Shown here piece by piece: positions 47,850 to 59,500 of a stretch of DNA of 64,000 nucleotides. Both the position numbers and the translations under genes were made by a program. The notes below the pieces were generated by a model. The model saw nothing but the letters and a program-made list of their open reading frames with translations, was not told where the DNA came from and ran no database searches. This DNA is from Undaria pinnatifida (taxonomy: Eukaryota > Sar > Phaeophyceae > Laminariales > Alariaceae): assembly GCA_012845835.1 (NCBI GenBank), contig JABAKD010000023.1, positions 13,815,362 through 13,879,361 of the forward strand, read 5' to 3'. Each line of letters starts with the position of its first letter. The first letter of the stretch is position 1.

Positions 47850-49165
47850 ACGTGCACCTCACCGGGGTGCCGCGGAGGGCACGAGGCTCCCGTGTTTTCC
47901 CAGAGGAGTCGATAGCACGGCACCTGCAGAGGTAGCCCTGGGTCTTTAGGCTACCTGTGTCGGCGAGAGGTATAGCACGAGCGATCGAGGACTGAGCCCG
48001 TTCGGTCGAAGGAATGTTCACGGCATGTGTCGATCGGCTAGGTCCGAACTCGAGGAGATTCGGTACGCGCCGCGGGTGGAGTAGCCTTACACACACCTTT
48101 CATGCGTCTACACGGGGCCTGATTTGTGGGGTTATCCCGCAGCCTCCTGTGACGCATCGCACTTTATTTAATGCTTCGGGCGCCATACCAACGCTCTGAC
48201 GTGCGCACCGCGGCTTCAGACGGAGGAGAGGCCGCCTGTAGCTCTCCTTATTGACCGCTTGGTCATCACGACCATAGACACCACAATTAACCACAATGAG
48301 CAGCCAACCCCTAGTTTAGCCATACTATATCGTCCGTAAATAACGGCGAGGGGGTCATCTCTGAGTCCGTTGTCTAAAAGTTACCTTTGTCAGGCGATGA
48401 TTCCCTGTTTCTGTATTCTGCGAGAGGTGTAGTGCGGGTTAGCGAGCGCCCAATTCTCCACCGTGGCAAGGGTAGCGTGGTAAGCCTCGTTCAGAAGAGC
48501 CCAGACTCCGTAAGTTCAGGTATGCACGAGTGTAGTGAGCGCGCACTAACATCTCATGCGTCCAACGGCGGGCTTGTTTTGAGGAGGGAACCGGCAGACC
48601 ACCGCGACGCATTGTATCTTCTAAGTGCGCAGCCCCTACCCTTCGTCACATGGCGACTGCAGGCTCAGGCAAAGCGTGGTGGCTAGTCGTGTTCACCCCT
48701 AGACAAATGCATGTTGCACCCTTTCGATTAGCACTAAATCAAAGGTAACCAATATCCAGACAAAGAAGATCTCGACAGTACATACAGCGGGGGGTTCATC
48801 GCTGAGTCCGTTGTCCGGAGCGGCGTTCGGTAGGCAATGATCTTTTGTGCCTGTATTCTGTGAGAGATTTAGTGTGGGTGAGCGAGCGCCGAGTTCACCA
48901 CCCTGGCAAGGGTCGCATGTTAAGCCTCGTTCATCCAGAGCCCGGACTCCGGAAGGTTCGGTATTCACGAGTGAAGTAGTCCCACACATATTTCTAATGC
49001 GTCCAACGGTGGGCTTGACTGGAGAAGGGATCCTACAGCCCACCGTGACGCATCGTATTATCGTAGTGCGTAGTCCCTACCCTTCGCTACGTAGGTGTGG
49101 CAAGACCTGCCGAAGGGAAGAGGCTGGTCGCGTCTTCCCCCTAGATTGATGAATGTTTGCATCCT
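47850..49165 (+). ncRNA. Threefold tandem unit with a conserved stem-loop (candidate structured RNA)
   Basis: Three diverged direct copies lie near 47950-48200, 48385-48710 and 48830-49165. Each has GAGAGGTGTAGTGCGGGT-like, CCCGGACTCCG-like and GCATTCACGAGTG-like blocks. Each then has a hairpin opened by ATGCGTC and closed by GACGCAT (48102-48157, 48556-48612, 48997-49053). In the third copy the inner stem CGGTGGGCT pairs with AGCCCACCG. The second keeps CGGCGGGCT against AGACCACCG with one mismatch and one G-T-type change. No reading frame is conserved. A structured RNA gene family or the decayed tail of a mobile element would both fit. Confidence 0.45.
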
Positions 49166-50019
49166 TGCGTTCAACACTAAATAAAAAAATAAATCAATAG
49201 GCAATACATGCATATATCTACAAAAGCCTACAAATGAAACAGGAGAACGAAAACACAAAACAGATACAGGGAGTTTAACTTTCAGACGTAATTAACAAGA
49301 ATACAGAAGTAATACATACATTGTACATTCCGGACCCCTCGGCCTACATTTGATATGCAGATATAGACTATGCGTATAGTTTGACATTGCCCACCACCCT
49401 TGAATACACTACCTCAGGAAGGCTTTAGGAAGCGTTACAACGTTTCATCCGGTTGGCTTGACGCAAACCCACGAAGTATATTTTGCTGTAGCAGAGACAG
49501 GCCGAGCTTGGGGGGTGATGGCCCATGGGTACGCCGTTGGGCCTAGTGGGCGAGCAGTCGGCACGGGCATAATCGAACTGGGATATTCCCGAGGGTGTAT
49601 GCCAAAAGAGACGACATGGTGCTAATGGTGCAGCCAACCCAACGAATTTAGCCATGTATCCATCATAAATGCTCGTTAATGTACTTCCTTCCGTGTTTAC
49701 AGTCCTGAAAGGGCATTCGGCGGCTAGGATATCATGTTTTGTACACAGGTATTACACAGTAACAGGTAAGTTTCATAGATACGCCCGACGTCACGCATAC
49801 CTGGTACAATGTAGGCGATGCATGCATCCACGCCTGGTGGCCGTCCGTAGTTGAGTGTTGGTAGTCGTGCTCGACTTCTGTCGAATGCAGGGATGACTAC
49901 TAATATTTAGCCGCAATACCTGCGTCTTCACGATTTTGCCGCATGCAACGCCATTGCGAGCGCAATCGCCAGAATTGAGGGTTACCGAGTTCTTCCTCGT
50001 GTTCAGTGGGTGCCTCCTC
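49166..50019. other. No gene recognised
   Basis: AT-rich at first, then mixed. No domain or repeat unit is supported. Confidence 0.35.
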
Positions 50020-50310
50020 GAGTTCAACCTCAATGTTTGCTCGTGATCAAACGGTGGTTGCTCAAACGGTGCTTCCTCGTGATCAAATGGTGTTTGCTCA
50101 TGAGCAAAAACATGTTTTCCCGTGTTCAAATGATGTTTGCTCGTGATTAAGTGGTTTTTGCTCACGAGGAAAACCATGTTTGCTCGTGGTCAAATGATGT
50201 TTGCTTGTGAGCAAAACCATGTTTGTTCGTGACCAAATGCAACTCAGCACTTGCCAATGAGCAAGCGGGAGACGTTTCCTCGTGAGAAAATACGTAGGCC
50301 CGTGATCACA
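50020..50310. repeat. Imperfect array of TTTGCTCGTGATCAAATGGT units
   Basis: About nine units of 20-36 bp containing GCTCGTGATCAAA or GCTCATGAGCAAAA variants, many of them self-complementary (GCTCATGAGC). Spacing is irregular. Confidence 0.85.
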
Positions 50311-50699
50311 TGAGCTCAGTGCTTGCTGACCACCTCCATATTTGCACGCTTATCAAAGCACGACTGCTCGTCATGATCTGGGTGCGCACGATCGTTCCTT
50401 GTTAATCGACAGCATTTCTCATAACCAAATCTTACCTTGTAGATTACGCATGGGTGCGCTAAGCTTGTCGGCGAGAGTAGATGCAGGTGAATATTAAATC
50501 GGCTGGCTCGGGATTGTATTGGAAATTGTGGTTGTGTCTGCCTTTATTTCGCTTTCCTTGTTTTCAGTATGCACCGTCTCGGGTATGGCTTGACCGGTTT
50601 CTCTCTAGCCAACCAGCTGGGGAGGAGGTTGTGGTATTTGTAGTTGTTTTGTGTCTGCGCTTATGAAGGTTTTCTTGGGGATCCCCTGGCTGGCCTTTT
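50311..50699. other. No gene recognised; polypurine-tract-like AGCTGGGGAGGA motifs
   Basis: AACCAGCTGGGGAGGA occurs here (near 50608) and again at 50709. It resembles the purine tract directly before the LTR-like repeat at 51631, so remains of that element's 3' end may be present. Confidence 0.4.
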
Positions 50700-50721
50700 T
50701 CATACCAACCAGCTGGGGAGG

Positions 50722-50945
50722 AAGTTACGACGGGGTGGCGTGGTCAAGTGATAGAGTACGACAGTTTTTACGTTCTTGCGGATGTTGGGGCTCAGAATTG
50801 ACGGTACACTTGAGGGCCTCCACGGGTTTCAAAGGTTGCGACGGCGTGGCGTGGTCAATTAGAAAGAGTAGGACAGTTAATACTTGTCGCGGGCACTTGG
50901 TCTCAGCACTAACGGTACACGTGAGAGTCGCCACGGTTGTCGCCG
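50722..50945 (+). repeat. About 115-bp direct repeat pair
   Basis: GACGG(G/C)GTGGCGTGGTCAA starts both units (50729 and 50839). They share AACGGTACACGTGAG-type and GCCACGGTT-type ends. Confidence 0.85.
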
Positions 50946-51046
50946 ATGGATTATTACTATCTGTTATGACCTTCCAGCCCTTGGCCGGCTGCAGCCCACA
51001 CGCCGCTTTTTTCGTTTCAGAACCGCAGGTGGGCCACACGGCCGTC

Positions 51047-51146
51047 ATGGGAGGAAAATCCAGCAACAAGAAGGAATTTAAGAAGGTGCTGTTAAAGATC
51101 CACGACTCCAGCGCGTCAGACACGGCCGATCCCTTCTCCTTGTCGG
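51047..51146 (+). CDS. Isolated first exon, N-myristoylated start, HID1/dymeclin-like
   Basis: An ATG opens MGGKSSNKKEFKKVLLKIHD, then SSASDTADPF, followed by a possible donor near 51147. A Gly-2 start followed by Lys/Ser is an N-myristoylation context. The pattern MG, basic F/L-K-K block, short linker, DPF resembles the N-terminus of HID1 and dymeclin, Golgi-associated proteins. The expected tryptophan after DPF is not in this exon. No following exon was found: tandem repeats and an LTR-like copy come next. It may be a captured gene fragment or the first exon of a gene with a long intron. Confidence 0.3.
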
Positions 51147-51169
51147 GTCATGTTGGGGCAAGAGGGGCA

Positions 51170-51560
51170 GGGGGGGGGCAGGTTTACGGTAGAGGGTTTT
51201 TGCGGCGCACTTGCCGTGCCGGGAGGGGTTTTTCCTGACGGAGAAACTCGGCCGGGTTTTTCCCTCCCAGTTTGGTTGTCATAGCGCGTTTCGGGGGAGG
51301 TGCGAGAACACAGCGTTCCTCTCAGTATGTTAGTTTTGCGGCGCACTTGGCGTGCTGGAAGGGGTTTGTCCTAACGGAGTAGCTCGGTCGGTTTTTCCTT
51401 CTCCGTTTAATTGCCATAGCGCCTTTCGGGGGGTGTCCAAGAAAACAGCGGTCTCCCCGTTGTGTTCGTTGTGCGGCGCACGTGAAATCTGGTGCGCACT
51501 GAAGAAGGCTTTTCTTTAACGGAGTAACTAGGCCGGGTTTCCTTATTCAGTTTTGGTCAG
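51170..51560 (+). repeat. About 136-bp tandem repeat, three units
   Basis: TGCGGCGCAC marks units at 51200, 51336 and 51471. They share AGGGGTTTTTCCTGACGGAG, CTCGGCCGGGTTTTTCC and GCCATAGCGC-type blocks and diverge progressively to the right. Confidence 0.9.
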
Positions 51561-51630
51561 AGGAGACAAATTAGGAACTACCGTCTAGTATCGCGTGGCT
51601 GCCCTTTCCCTGGTCACAAGCTGGGGAGGA

Positions 51631-52106
51631 TGTTACGGTGGTTTTATAGATTTAAAAAGGGATTTCCAGTCGGGGGTTGACAAGTACGAAAAATGGCGCA
51701 AGATATGGCGGACCCCAGAGAGACATGATCTCCAGCTCTGAAGTGGGGATTTGTGCTCGCCCGGATACCTCACTCTCCTGTCCGCTTGGGTCTTCTCGAG
51801 TACCAGCGCTGTATCCAGAGCTGGCGATGGGACGCGAGAGTCAAGGCTATGGCAGCAGGGCTGCTAAGGACGCTCTTCCAGGCGGTAGTCTTGTCAGTCT
51901 TGGTAGTCTATATGTATGTGAACTCGGTTAGCTTTGAGACGTGATGATGGCAGGTGGCGTATAATTGACAGTAGCGTGTTGGGTAGAACCGGAAAACCCC
52001 ATGCAGACATCACAACGGAGCGGCGTGCATCGCGTGCACCCTGCGCGCTGCTCAGAGGGATTCCTGTACATTATGAATGTTGCGTGCCAAGCAAAAGTTT
52101 CTGACA
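51631..52106 (+). mobile_element. LTR-like repeat with upstream purine tract, copy 3
   Basis: 476 bp from TGTTACGGTGGTTTTATAGA to GTTTCTGACA, directly preceded by AGCTGGGGAGGA. A purine tract abutting TGTTA is the usual junction before a 3' LTR of copia-type elements, which supports reading this family as LTRs. No recognisable internal region lies to the left. Confidence 0.7.
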
Positions 52107-53560
52107 CCCCCCCTTCAACGATTTTCTTGGTGTCTTTCTCTGCGTAGAGCATCTGCTACCTGACACTGGCTACGTGCAGCCTTCCTTCGTGTTTTCATTT
52201 CCTTTGTCATATTATCGATTGACTGTATTTTCCTACGTTTTGTATGACGAAGAGAGCTCACTAATACTATACATTGTGCCCCAAGGGTAGGAGCGATGGA
52301 GTAACATTAAATTGGCCGATCGTTAGCTCAGCTAGTTTACGGATGCAGTCCAGTACACTGATTGATTTTTGTCACAGTATAATCAATACCGACTGAGTTA
52401 GCCAGTGCTCAGCCCTAGCTCTTTTGTCCATATATTATATTGCCTTCGCAATCGTTCTTGGCTTTCTCCCTCCCCAGTTGTGACTCAGATCCGGGTCACT
52501 ACGCTGGTTCTTTCTCCCCCTCACCAATACGATACGCGCCTTCGTTTTAATTGTGAGAAGGGTATCATACAACACTACATACACAACTTTCTTCCGCCGT
52601 CGACTCTTTTCACATAGTGCACACGCACACCAATCCTTACCCGCTATCGATATAACCAGTTCGAACTAAAAAGCCCCTAAACGACTAACTAGACTACACT
52701 GCTGCACCACCAGGCCGGCGTCGGGGCAGCACCCACACTAGCGATCACTCTCTAGATCCGAAAATTACAGCTGTCACAACGGGCACTATTCAGAATACCG
52801 TTGGTACAGGCACTATATTGGGGGTTTGGTACGCCCAAAACAGCAGGGCCGATGCCCTTAATGCGGACCGTGTACCCTAATAGCGTTGTCCAAACGCCTG
52901 TATGTGGGAATTCCTAAACGTATTGGCCCAGGGCGATGTACTCAAAAGGCGCTTTTGGCCCACAGGGAGGGAAGTTTTTTCACGAAATGCCTCTAATCCC
53001 TACCCTTTCCCATGACTCTTCCGTGCTTCTTCCAGCTGCTGCCGCCCCCCGGCGAGAGGTATGGGGTTTCTGGTTAAACGGTGTTGTGTTTGGAGAATAT
53101 AAACTGATTCAAGGCAACATCGAAGGCCCTATGCAGCCCTTGATGCCCCGGTTTTGAGACAAACGCTCTAAGGTTTTGAGCCGTATTTCAAAGGCTAGGG
53201 CCTAGCTGTCACCATTGGGGAAAATCGTTCTGAGACCACGCTGAACGATACCGGCAAAGCGTTCCGATCAAAAACAACGCGCTCGAGCCAGGAACGAAAA
53301 AAGACTGGGAATTATATCCACGTTGCGGCCACCCCTTGCAACGATACCAATGGGTAGTCTCAATAGTATCACTCCTACCCCCATAGCACCAATCAAGGTC
53401 CACACACACGCACAATCAATATGTGAACCGGCAACCTTTGCCGTCAATGACGTGAGAGAGGCGGCGCGATCCAGCTCATTTCAGATATGCCAGAGCGTCT
53501 CAACGGAAGAACCCCCGGCTCCCAATAAACTGTCGGGCTCCGGAGAGACAAACAACGCTG
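52107..53560. other. No gene recognised
   Basis: Downstream side of the ROCO gene. No domain, repeat unit or clear poly-A signal for the minus-strand gene could be fixed. GTTAGCTCAGCTAG near 52327 looks like a tRNA A-box, but there is no B-box. Confidence 0.35.
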
Positions 53561-53563
53561 ACG

Positions 53564-56500
53564 TCAACTCGTTGGTGCCTTTCTGGCCGCGTCGTGCCAG
53601 GCTTGCTCATGCTCCTTCAACACCCACTGCGCCTCGCCATCTCCAGCCCGTGGTTGCACCTTCGACATCACTTGTTCGAAATACACGAACTCGCAGGTGC
53701 TGGGAGGGGCACGTCGTTGCTTGTGCGCCTTTTTCCTCTTGTCGCTCATCTTCACGCGAGCAGTGTCCTCCATCTCGTGTACAAATGTTCGCAGGCATTC
53801 GTAAGGCTTTCCCCTGCGCGCGTGGACCTGTATAGAAGGGCGACGGCGGAATGTCGGTGGTGTGCCGGATGCGTTAGTCGCAGAAATCGAAGGGGAGGGG
53901 TAGTAGCAGTCTAGCCTTAGTATTCTGGGTAGTGTTCTTGATTGGAATTTAAATACCTCTTTGCTTTGCTCCTCCTTAATAACCAACGCCTCAAGTCCTT
54001 GCTGTATCCCAGACAGTGCAGCCTCGACTGCTTGCTCTCCGGTATCGGCAAGGATGGTGGAGGGGATTTGGGCGAGGGCCATTGACCCTAACGTCGCAAA
54101 TATCACTTTAAGCGCGAACTTCGCCACGTCAACCGTCATGCCAACCCATTTGCGGTAGCGTTGAACATCGTACCCCCGGCCGTTGTGCCCGCACGGAACG
54201 AGCTGGTGAGTTTGGGCACAAATCAAAAACAGCCGCATCTTCTTCTTCCAAACGCCCTTTCCAGCCTGGAAGTCGCTTTCCACCCAATCTTTGAGGGTTT
54301 TCGTCCATTCCTCAGGCTTCCGCAGCTCACTCCAGAGCGCGGGCGGTTCTGCATAGTTCCCCGGCAGGACAACCGCCTGGCGGGGGGTGTCTACCTTGTC
54401 TCCTCTCACCGCCATCAGCATTGTCACCAAGAAGTCGAGCCTTCCCATCACACCGTCGTCAGCAGCCACAAGGTCACCTATTTTCAACAACGTTGCCTGC
54501 ACCACGCCTAGCACGTCTCGGTCGTCTCCCCCCAACCGCCCCCGAATGTCGTTCACGGCGTGTTGAATGTTTTCCAGGTACTGGAAGAGCTCGGTTTGAC
54601 CATGAGGCCCACTGGCAGTCGAAGCACCCGCAAAACGGAGCGCCCAGTACTCCTCCATGTCCTTCAAGAGGGCTTCGTGCGTGGCTTTGATCAAATCCGG
54701 CACGACGCCACCCGAATGGAGACCTCGCGGTCTCTGTCAGGATAGAAGGCGGAACAGCAAATGCAGTCGGCAGCTGTAGGTGAAAGAAAGAGGGAAAAAA
54801 GGGACACGATTGTTCACCCTACTTGGCGAAACCAACACCGACATGAGCCGTCGCCCTTCCAATATTAAATCATTACTAAACCATCGAGGGCGAAGAGTAC
54901 TAAGCATTGCGTTAGGTGCTACCCACGCTGAACATCAAAAGCATCGGCGTCAAAACGATCTTATATAGAAACAGCAGTGGAAGTCAACGATCGACCACGC
55001 AACAACAACCAAACTGCTCCATGCGATTTCCTTCATTGAACTACTGCATTTACCCCAGTTAGTACTGCGCACGCATCTCTTCATTTACCCGTAGCGAATA
55101 GGCGTCGGGCACGCCCGTCTCACCTCCGAGCGAAGGGCGGCGTACTCGCGCTGCACGCCGACGAACCTGGCGTTCACTTTACTGAACACCTCACCTACAG
55201 GACAGGGGAGAAGGCATCGAGGCATCAGTAGGCGGTAAAATACAAGGGGCGTGGCAGGGTTGGCAATGAGTACCTCTGTCGGACGTCAGACAGAGTCATG
55301 AAGTTGTTGCGATTCTCCATGTGGACAAGGAAATATCCCCACCTCGAAAAGTATATATATATTCTCTAGGAATTCATCGTTGCCTATGAGAGGAAAATGG
55401 CAGCAGGCTTTAAAAGCGAAGCTCAGACCTTCGGACACGGTTCGCCGGGACCAGAAGTATACCCCTAAAGCTGAAGCAGTAGAAACGGCGATCAAAACAA
55501 ACGGAGAGGCCGCCGCGTCAGCAGGAATTACATAAACGCAAATAGATCAAGGCACACACCTCGGACTTGTCGAATGTCCACGCTTTGGACAAGATCAACG
55601 GCCGCCGCCCCGATCCCTCCCATTTCGCGGCTGCATCGGCTGCACCCATGACCCTGCAGAAGTGTGTTACCTGGGCCACGAGTCTGGCGGGTGAAAAAGA
55701 GTGCATCAGTGTCGATGAACATGGGCTCTACAAAGCAGCCGCCTGATAAAAAGGAAAATGTGGCTCAAATGCTCTTATCTGCACCTCAAACTACTATGAA
55801 TAGGGGGTTGCTTCATCGGGATAGCTCCATGAGAATCGTAATTGACGCGCAATTAATACTCGTATCTTACCAAGAGTGAATAAAACCCTCCCTTAAAGCA
55901 CTTCCAGGTTTATGCGGGTACCCACCCGGTGAGTGTATACGGGTGCCAGGACCATATACGCCCGACCCATAAAACAAACGACGAAAATGCGGCTGCCAGG
56001 ACCATATACGCCCGACTCAGAAAAATAACGACGAAATTGCGGCCACTAGAGATTTTAGACGAACAAAATAATCACGGTGAAAAAACAACTTGAGACATGT
56101 ATCATCGACAAAGAACTCTGGAGGAAAAGCCTGTTACTCCGACACCCAAACGCAAGCATGAACCAAAATGGCTTCGAGAGGGATCCAATAGACCTGAATG
56201 TACAACTGAGGAAACTTAGCCTCTGCCCGGCTATGAGCTTATAGGCCAAGCGAAAGCCGTAAGCAACGCGGGCAACGGAATCCAATATACAACGCAGTTG
56301 TCCGAAACAATAATGACGTTCAAATCGCTTGCAGATGGTTCGTTCACTCCGCACGACCATTGACAGATTTTGTTTTTTTTGCATAAATACAACCTGCGGA
56401 TAATCAACGGGATTTCCTGAAAACCCGGGCAAATTGGGGAACAATCAGTCGTGGGAAATGAATGCCCAGAGGGGAGTATGACTGCTTATACGCCGAAACT

Positions 56501-59500
56501 AGCGTTACGATTATTCAGATGTGCCATGAAAACTTTCCATGAATGGGCGTTTGCTCAGAACACAACTGCCAATGTGCCATGATGCACATCAGTACTTTAA
56601 GCGACCCGCAATTTTCAAAAATGTGCATGTGCAGAGAACCAACACGCAACTTGCAATTTCCTGCTGTTGTCACAATATCGCCGCGTCACAGTCTCACCGT
56701 CATCATCATCCGCTCTTCGTGGCCATCCTCGGGACACTTGATAAATGCTCGTGAGGTTAACCCCGGAAAGTCCGCCTCCATGGTCTTCACGGCGGATATG
56801 GCGTACGAAAGCGCAGCCCATGGGGCAACAGTGCAGGTGTCGCCATATACCTTGATGTCAATCTCGGCGCGGCTGGATGAATACTCCACGACCAAGGCGA
56901 AGCTGCCGCTTCCCTCGCTGCCGGTCAAAGTCCCCTGCACCAGCACGCCGAAGCGCCAAAACGTCTGCACCGTCCCAATGCTGCAGCATCGTGTCAAAAC
57001 CTTCTCTACCTCCCCCGGCGGAACACCAAGAAAAAATTTCCAGCACACGTCAAACACCGCCGAATGCTTTAAACGGAATTTGTCGATGTCCTGACCAACA
57101 GAGACAGGGCGGGCTGTTCCTAGACGAAGCAGCACCACCATGCCCTCTTCGGGGTCGAGTTCGAGGGGGAATGTGAGGCCAAAATTTGCCAAGGTAGGCA
57201 GCACGTATTCGAACAAATCAGGCCACATGATGCGAGCCAGCCTGGGCTCAAGGATGCCCTGTCCCTTGAACTTGTTCCACGAATCGATGTCCCTTTGTTC
57301 TACGAGAGTGATGCGCGTGTCTTCTGTGTCCCCGAGAGAGATCGTGCCGTCGAATCTTTGCTCTTCCTTGTGGTTTAGTAATGGCTTAAGGATTCTGGTG
57401 AGCCAGACGACGTCAAGAAATACGTACGTTTCATGCCGCACGATCGTTCCATCGAACTCCCTGCGAACACCGGAGACCACGGGACCAAGCAAAGGCTCAG
57501 TTCATAGGATAAAGTGGGGTGAACTACATAACTTACCGCCGATGCCCATTGTAGGTATCAAAATCGACGATAACAGCAGCCATATGTTCTTTCAACAGGA
57601 CATTCGCCAAACATTCGTACCGCGGCACCCAGTGAGTCCCAAAGACACCTTGTTCTTCTGGTGCTTGCCCTTTACTTAAAGTATTCAATACTTGGTTTCA
57701 ATACTTGGTAGCAGCACGTCATTAGTATAGGTATATGACACCGTACACATGTATGTCAAGCACGACTAGTACAGCTACAGCACCTCCAACCTAAACTGAC
57801 GCGTGCTACGATAGAGGTGCACCAACCAATGTTTTTTTCTAATACTCCTCATTTTGGGAGCTTGCGACCTCTCCCAAAAACTCATCTAAAGAAAAGTAAA
57901 ACTGCTTTATCGCGGATGAAAAATCCCATGGCCTAGGTACACAACAAGAATCAATCAAAAATAAATTGCCAATTATTGTTTTTTCCCCGACGATAGTATT
58001 AGTATAGTATTAGTAGATAAGGGAGCCCCGTAATTCAGAAAATATTTTAGCCAAATAGCATACCTCTTCCGTAGCACGCATCACCTCACCTGATGGAAAG
58101 CGCTCCTTCCAAAGCATGGTCCGCGTTTGTCACGTTGACGCCTTTTGTCGACAACTTAGCCACGACAGCTTTCCATTTCGACTGAAGTTCAACCATCGTC
58201 ATGCCCTGGAATGGCTCTGGCGAAAACGTTGCTCGGTTGCCTTCGACTCCTCTATCAGTCTCGAGGGAATTTTCCACCACATCCTTCACGGGATCCCTGG
58301 GCACGTGCACATCATCAAGGACGTGTACATCATCGCCACGCGAGCACGTTCAGTATTTCACCACCTGCCTTCATTTCAACCTCCGAGTGCGGAACAAAAA
58401 GAAAAAAAATTGAGATCGACTGTTCCTTATTGATCAAGTTTATGCGAAAACTCACCTTCCGTGTTCTAGGGCATCGAGCACAGTAAGCGCGATGTTCCAG
58501 CTGTTGGGAAGCACCATCTCAGCCCCTCGGACACCGCCTTGGTCCCTTTTGTTGACCACCCGGTGAAGCATACTCGTCGTCGGTTCCGCAGCCATGCCGT
58601 CGACCCAGTCGCACCCCCAATCCACCTCGCCGATACTGTTTCCAGGAGCAGTCTCTTGCCCGAAGAGCAAACGTGGAAGAAACTTGCCGAGCGCTGCTTC
58701 TCCTCTCTGGAATATGTTTGTAGGTGTGGACTTTACGGAGCAGCTCGTCAGGCATACCTCGTCTTCCAGACAAATGGGCTTCATGCCACGGCTAACCCAC
58801 CGTTCCAGCCACGTCCGACAGGCTGAAATCATTCTCTCTGCACGACCGGCAGCATTGCCCTCCGCACAGTCGCACTTGGTGGCGACAAGGATAACATCGC
58901 TTCCAGGAACGCGATGAGAAATCGATCGCAGCCACTCACACACGCGCAAATTTTCCAGCTTGAGGATATCCTTCTCGACCTGGTCTCCAGCTTCATTGTC
59001 CTGCTGTCCAAACGCTTCCGCATCGCAAACCACAAGGCAGACAGCCCTCGGTGTCACAAACATCTGCAGCAGCGCCGCGTAGGGAACCTGTGCAAACCGC
59101 GTCAAGAAAATGACTCAAAATATGATATTCAATATGATATTTGATATGATATTTAATGTGATGTTTAATATGATGTTCAATATGATATTTAATATGATAT
59201 TTAATATGATATTAATATTATTTGCAAACTGAGATATCGAAACTGTGTTTACCGGTGTAAAAACAGGATGCAGCGTAACGAGGTACGAACGAAAGGAGGT
59301 GATGCCAGCAGTCCAGCCCACTGGCCTATATGGTACCAGGCACGTAATACCTACCAGTTCACTTTGTGACACAACGTAGTGTTCCAAGAGACATTACCAA
59401 GCTAAGTCCGCAACACCTACTATCGCAACAGCGGAGTACCTGTCCAGCACAATCGTACACGCGAACAGAGACGCCGCTAAGCTCCATGCTCTCCACATCT

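Noticed and set aside
52310-52390. tRNA-like GTTAGCTCAGCTAG
   Set aside because: Resembles an A-box/D-arm but no B-box, T-arm or acceptor pairing follows.
55343-55470. Possible extra ROCO exon (GVYFWSRRTVSEGLSF frame) with plausible acceptor and donor
   Set aside because: Its end phase does not fit the next exon (55194-55124), whereas the exon at 55653-55560 joins that exon directly in phase. Left out of the model.
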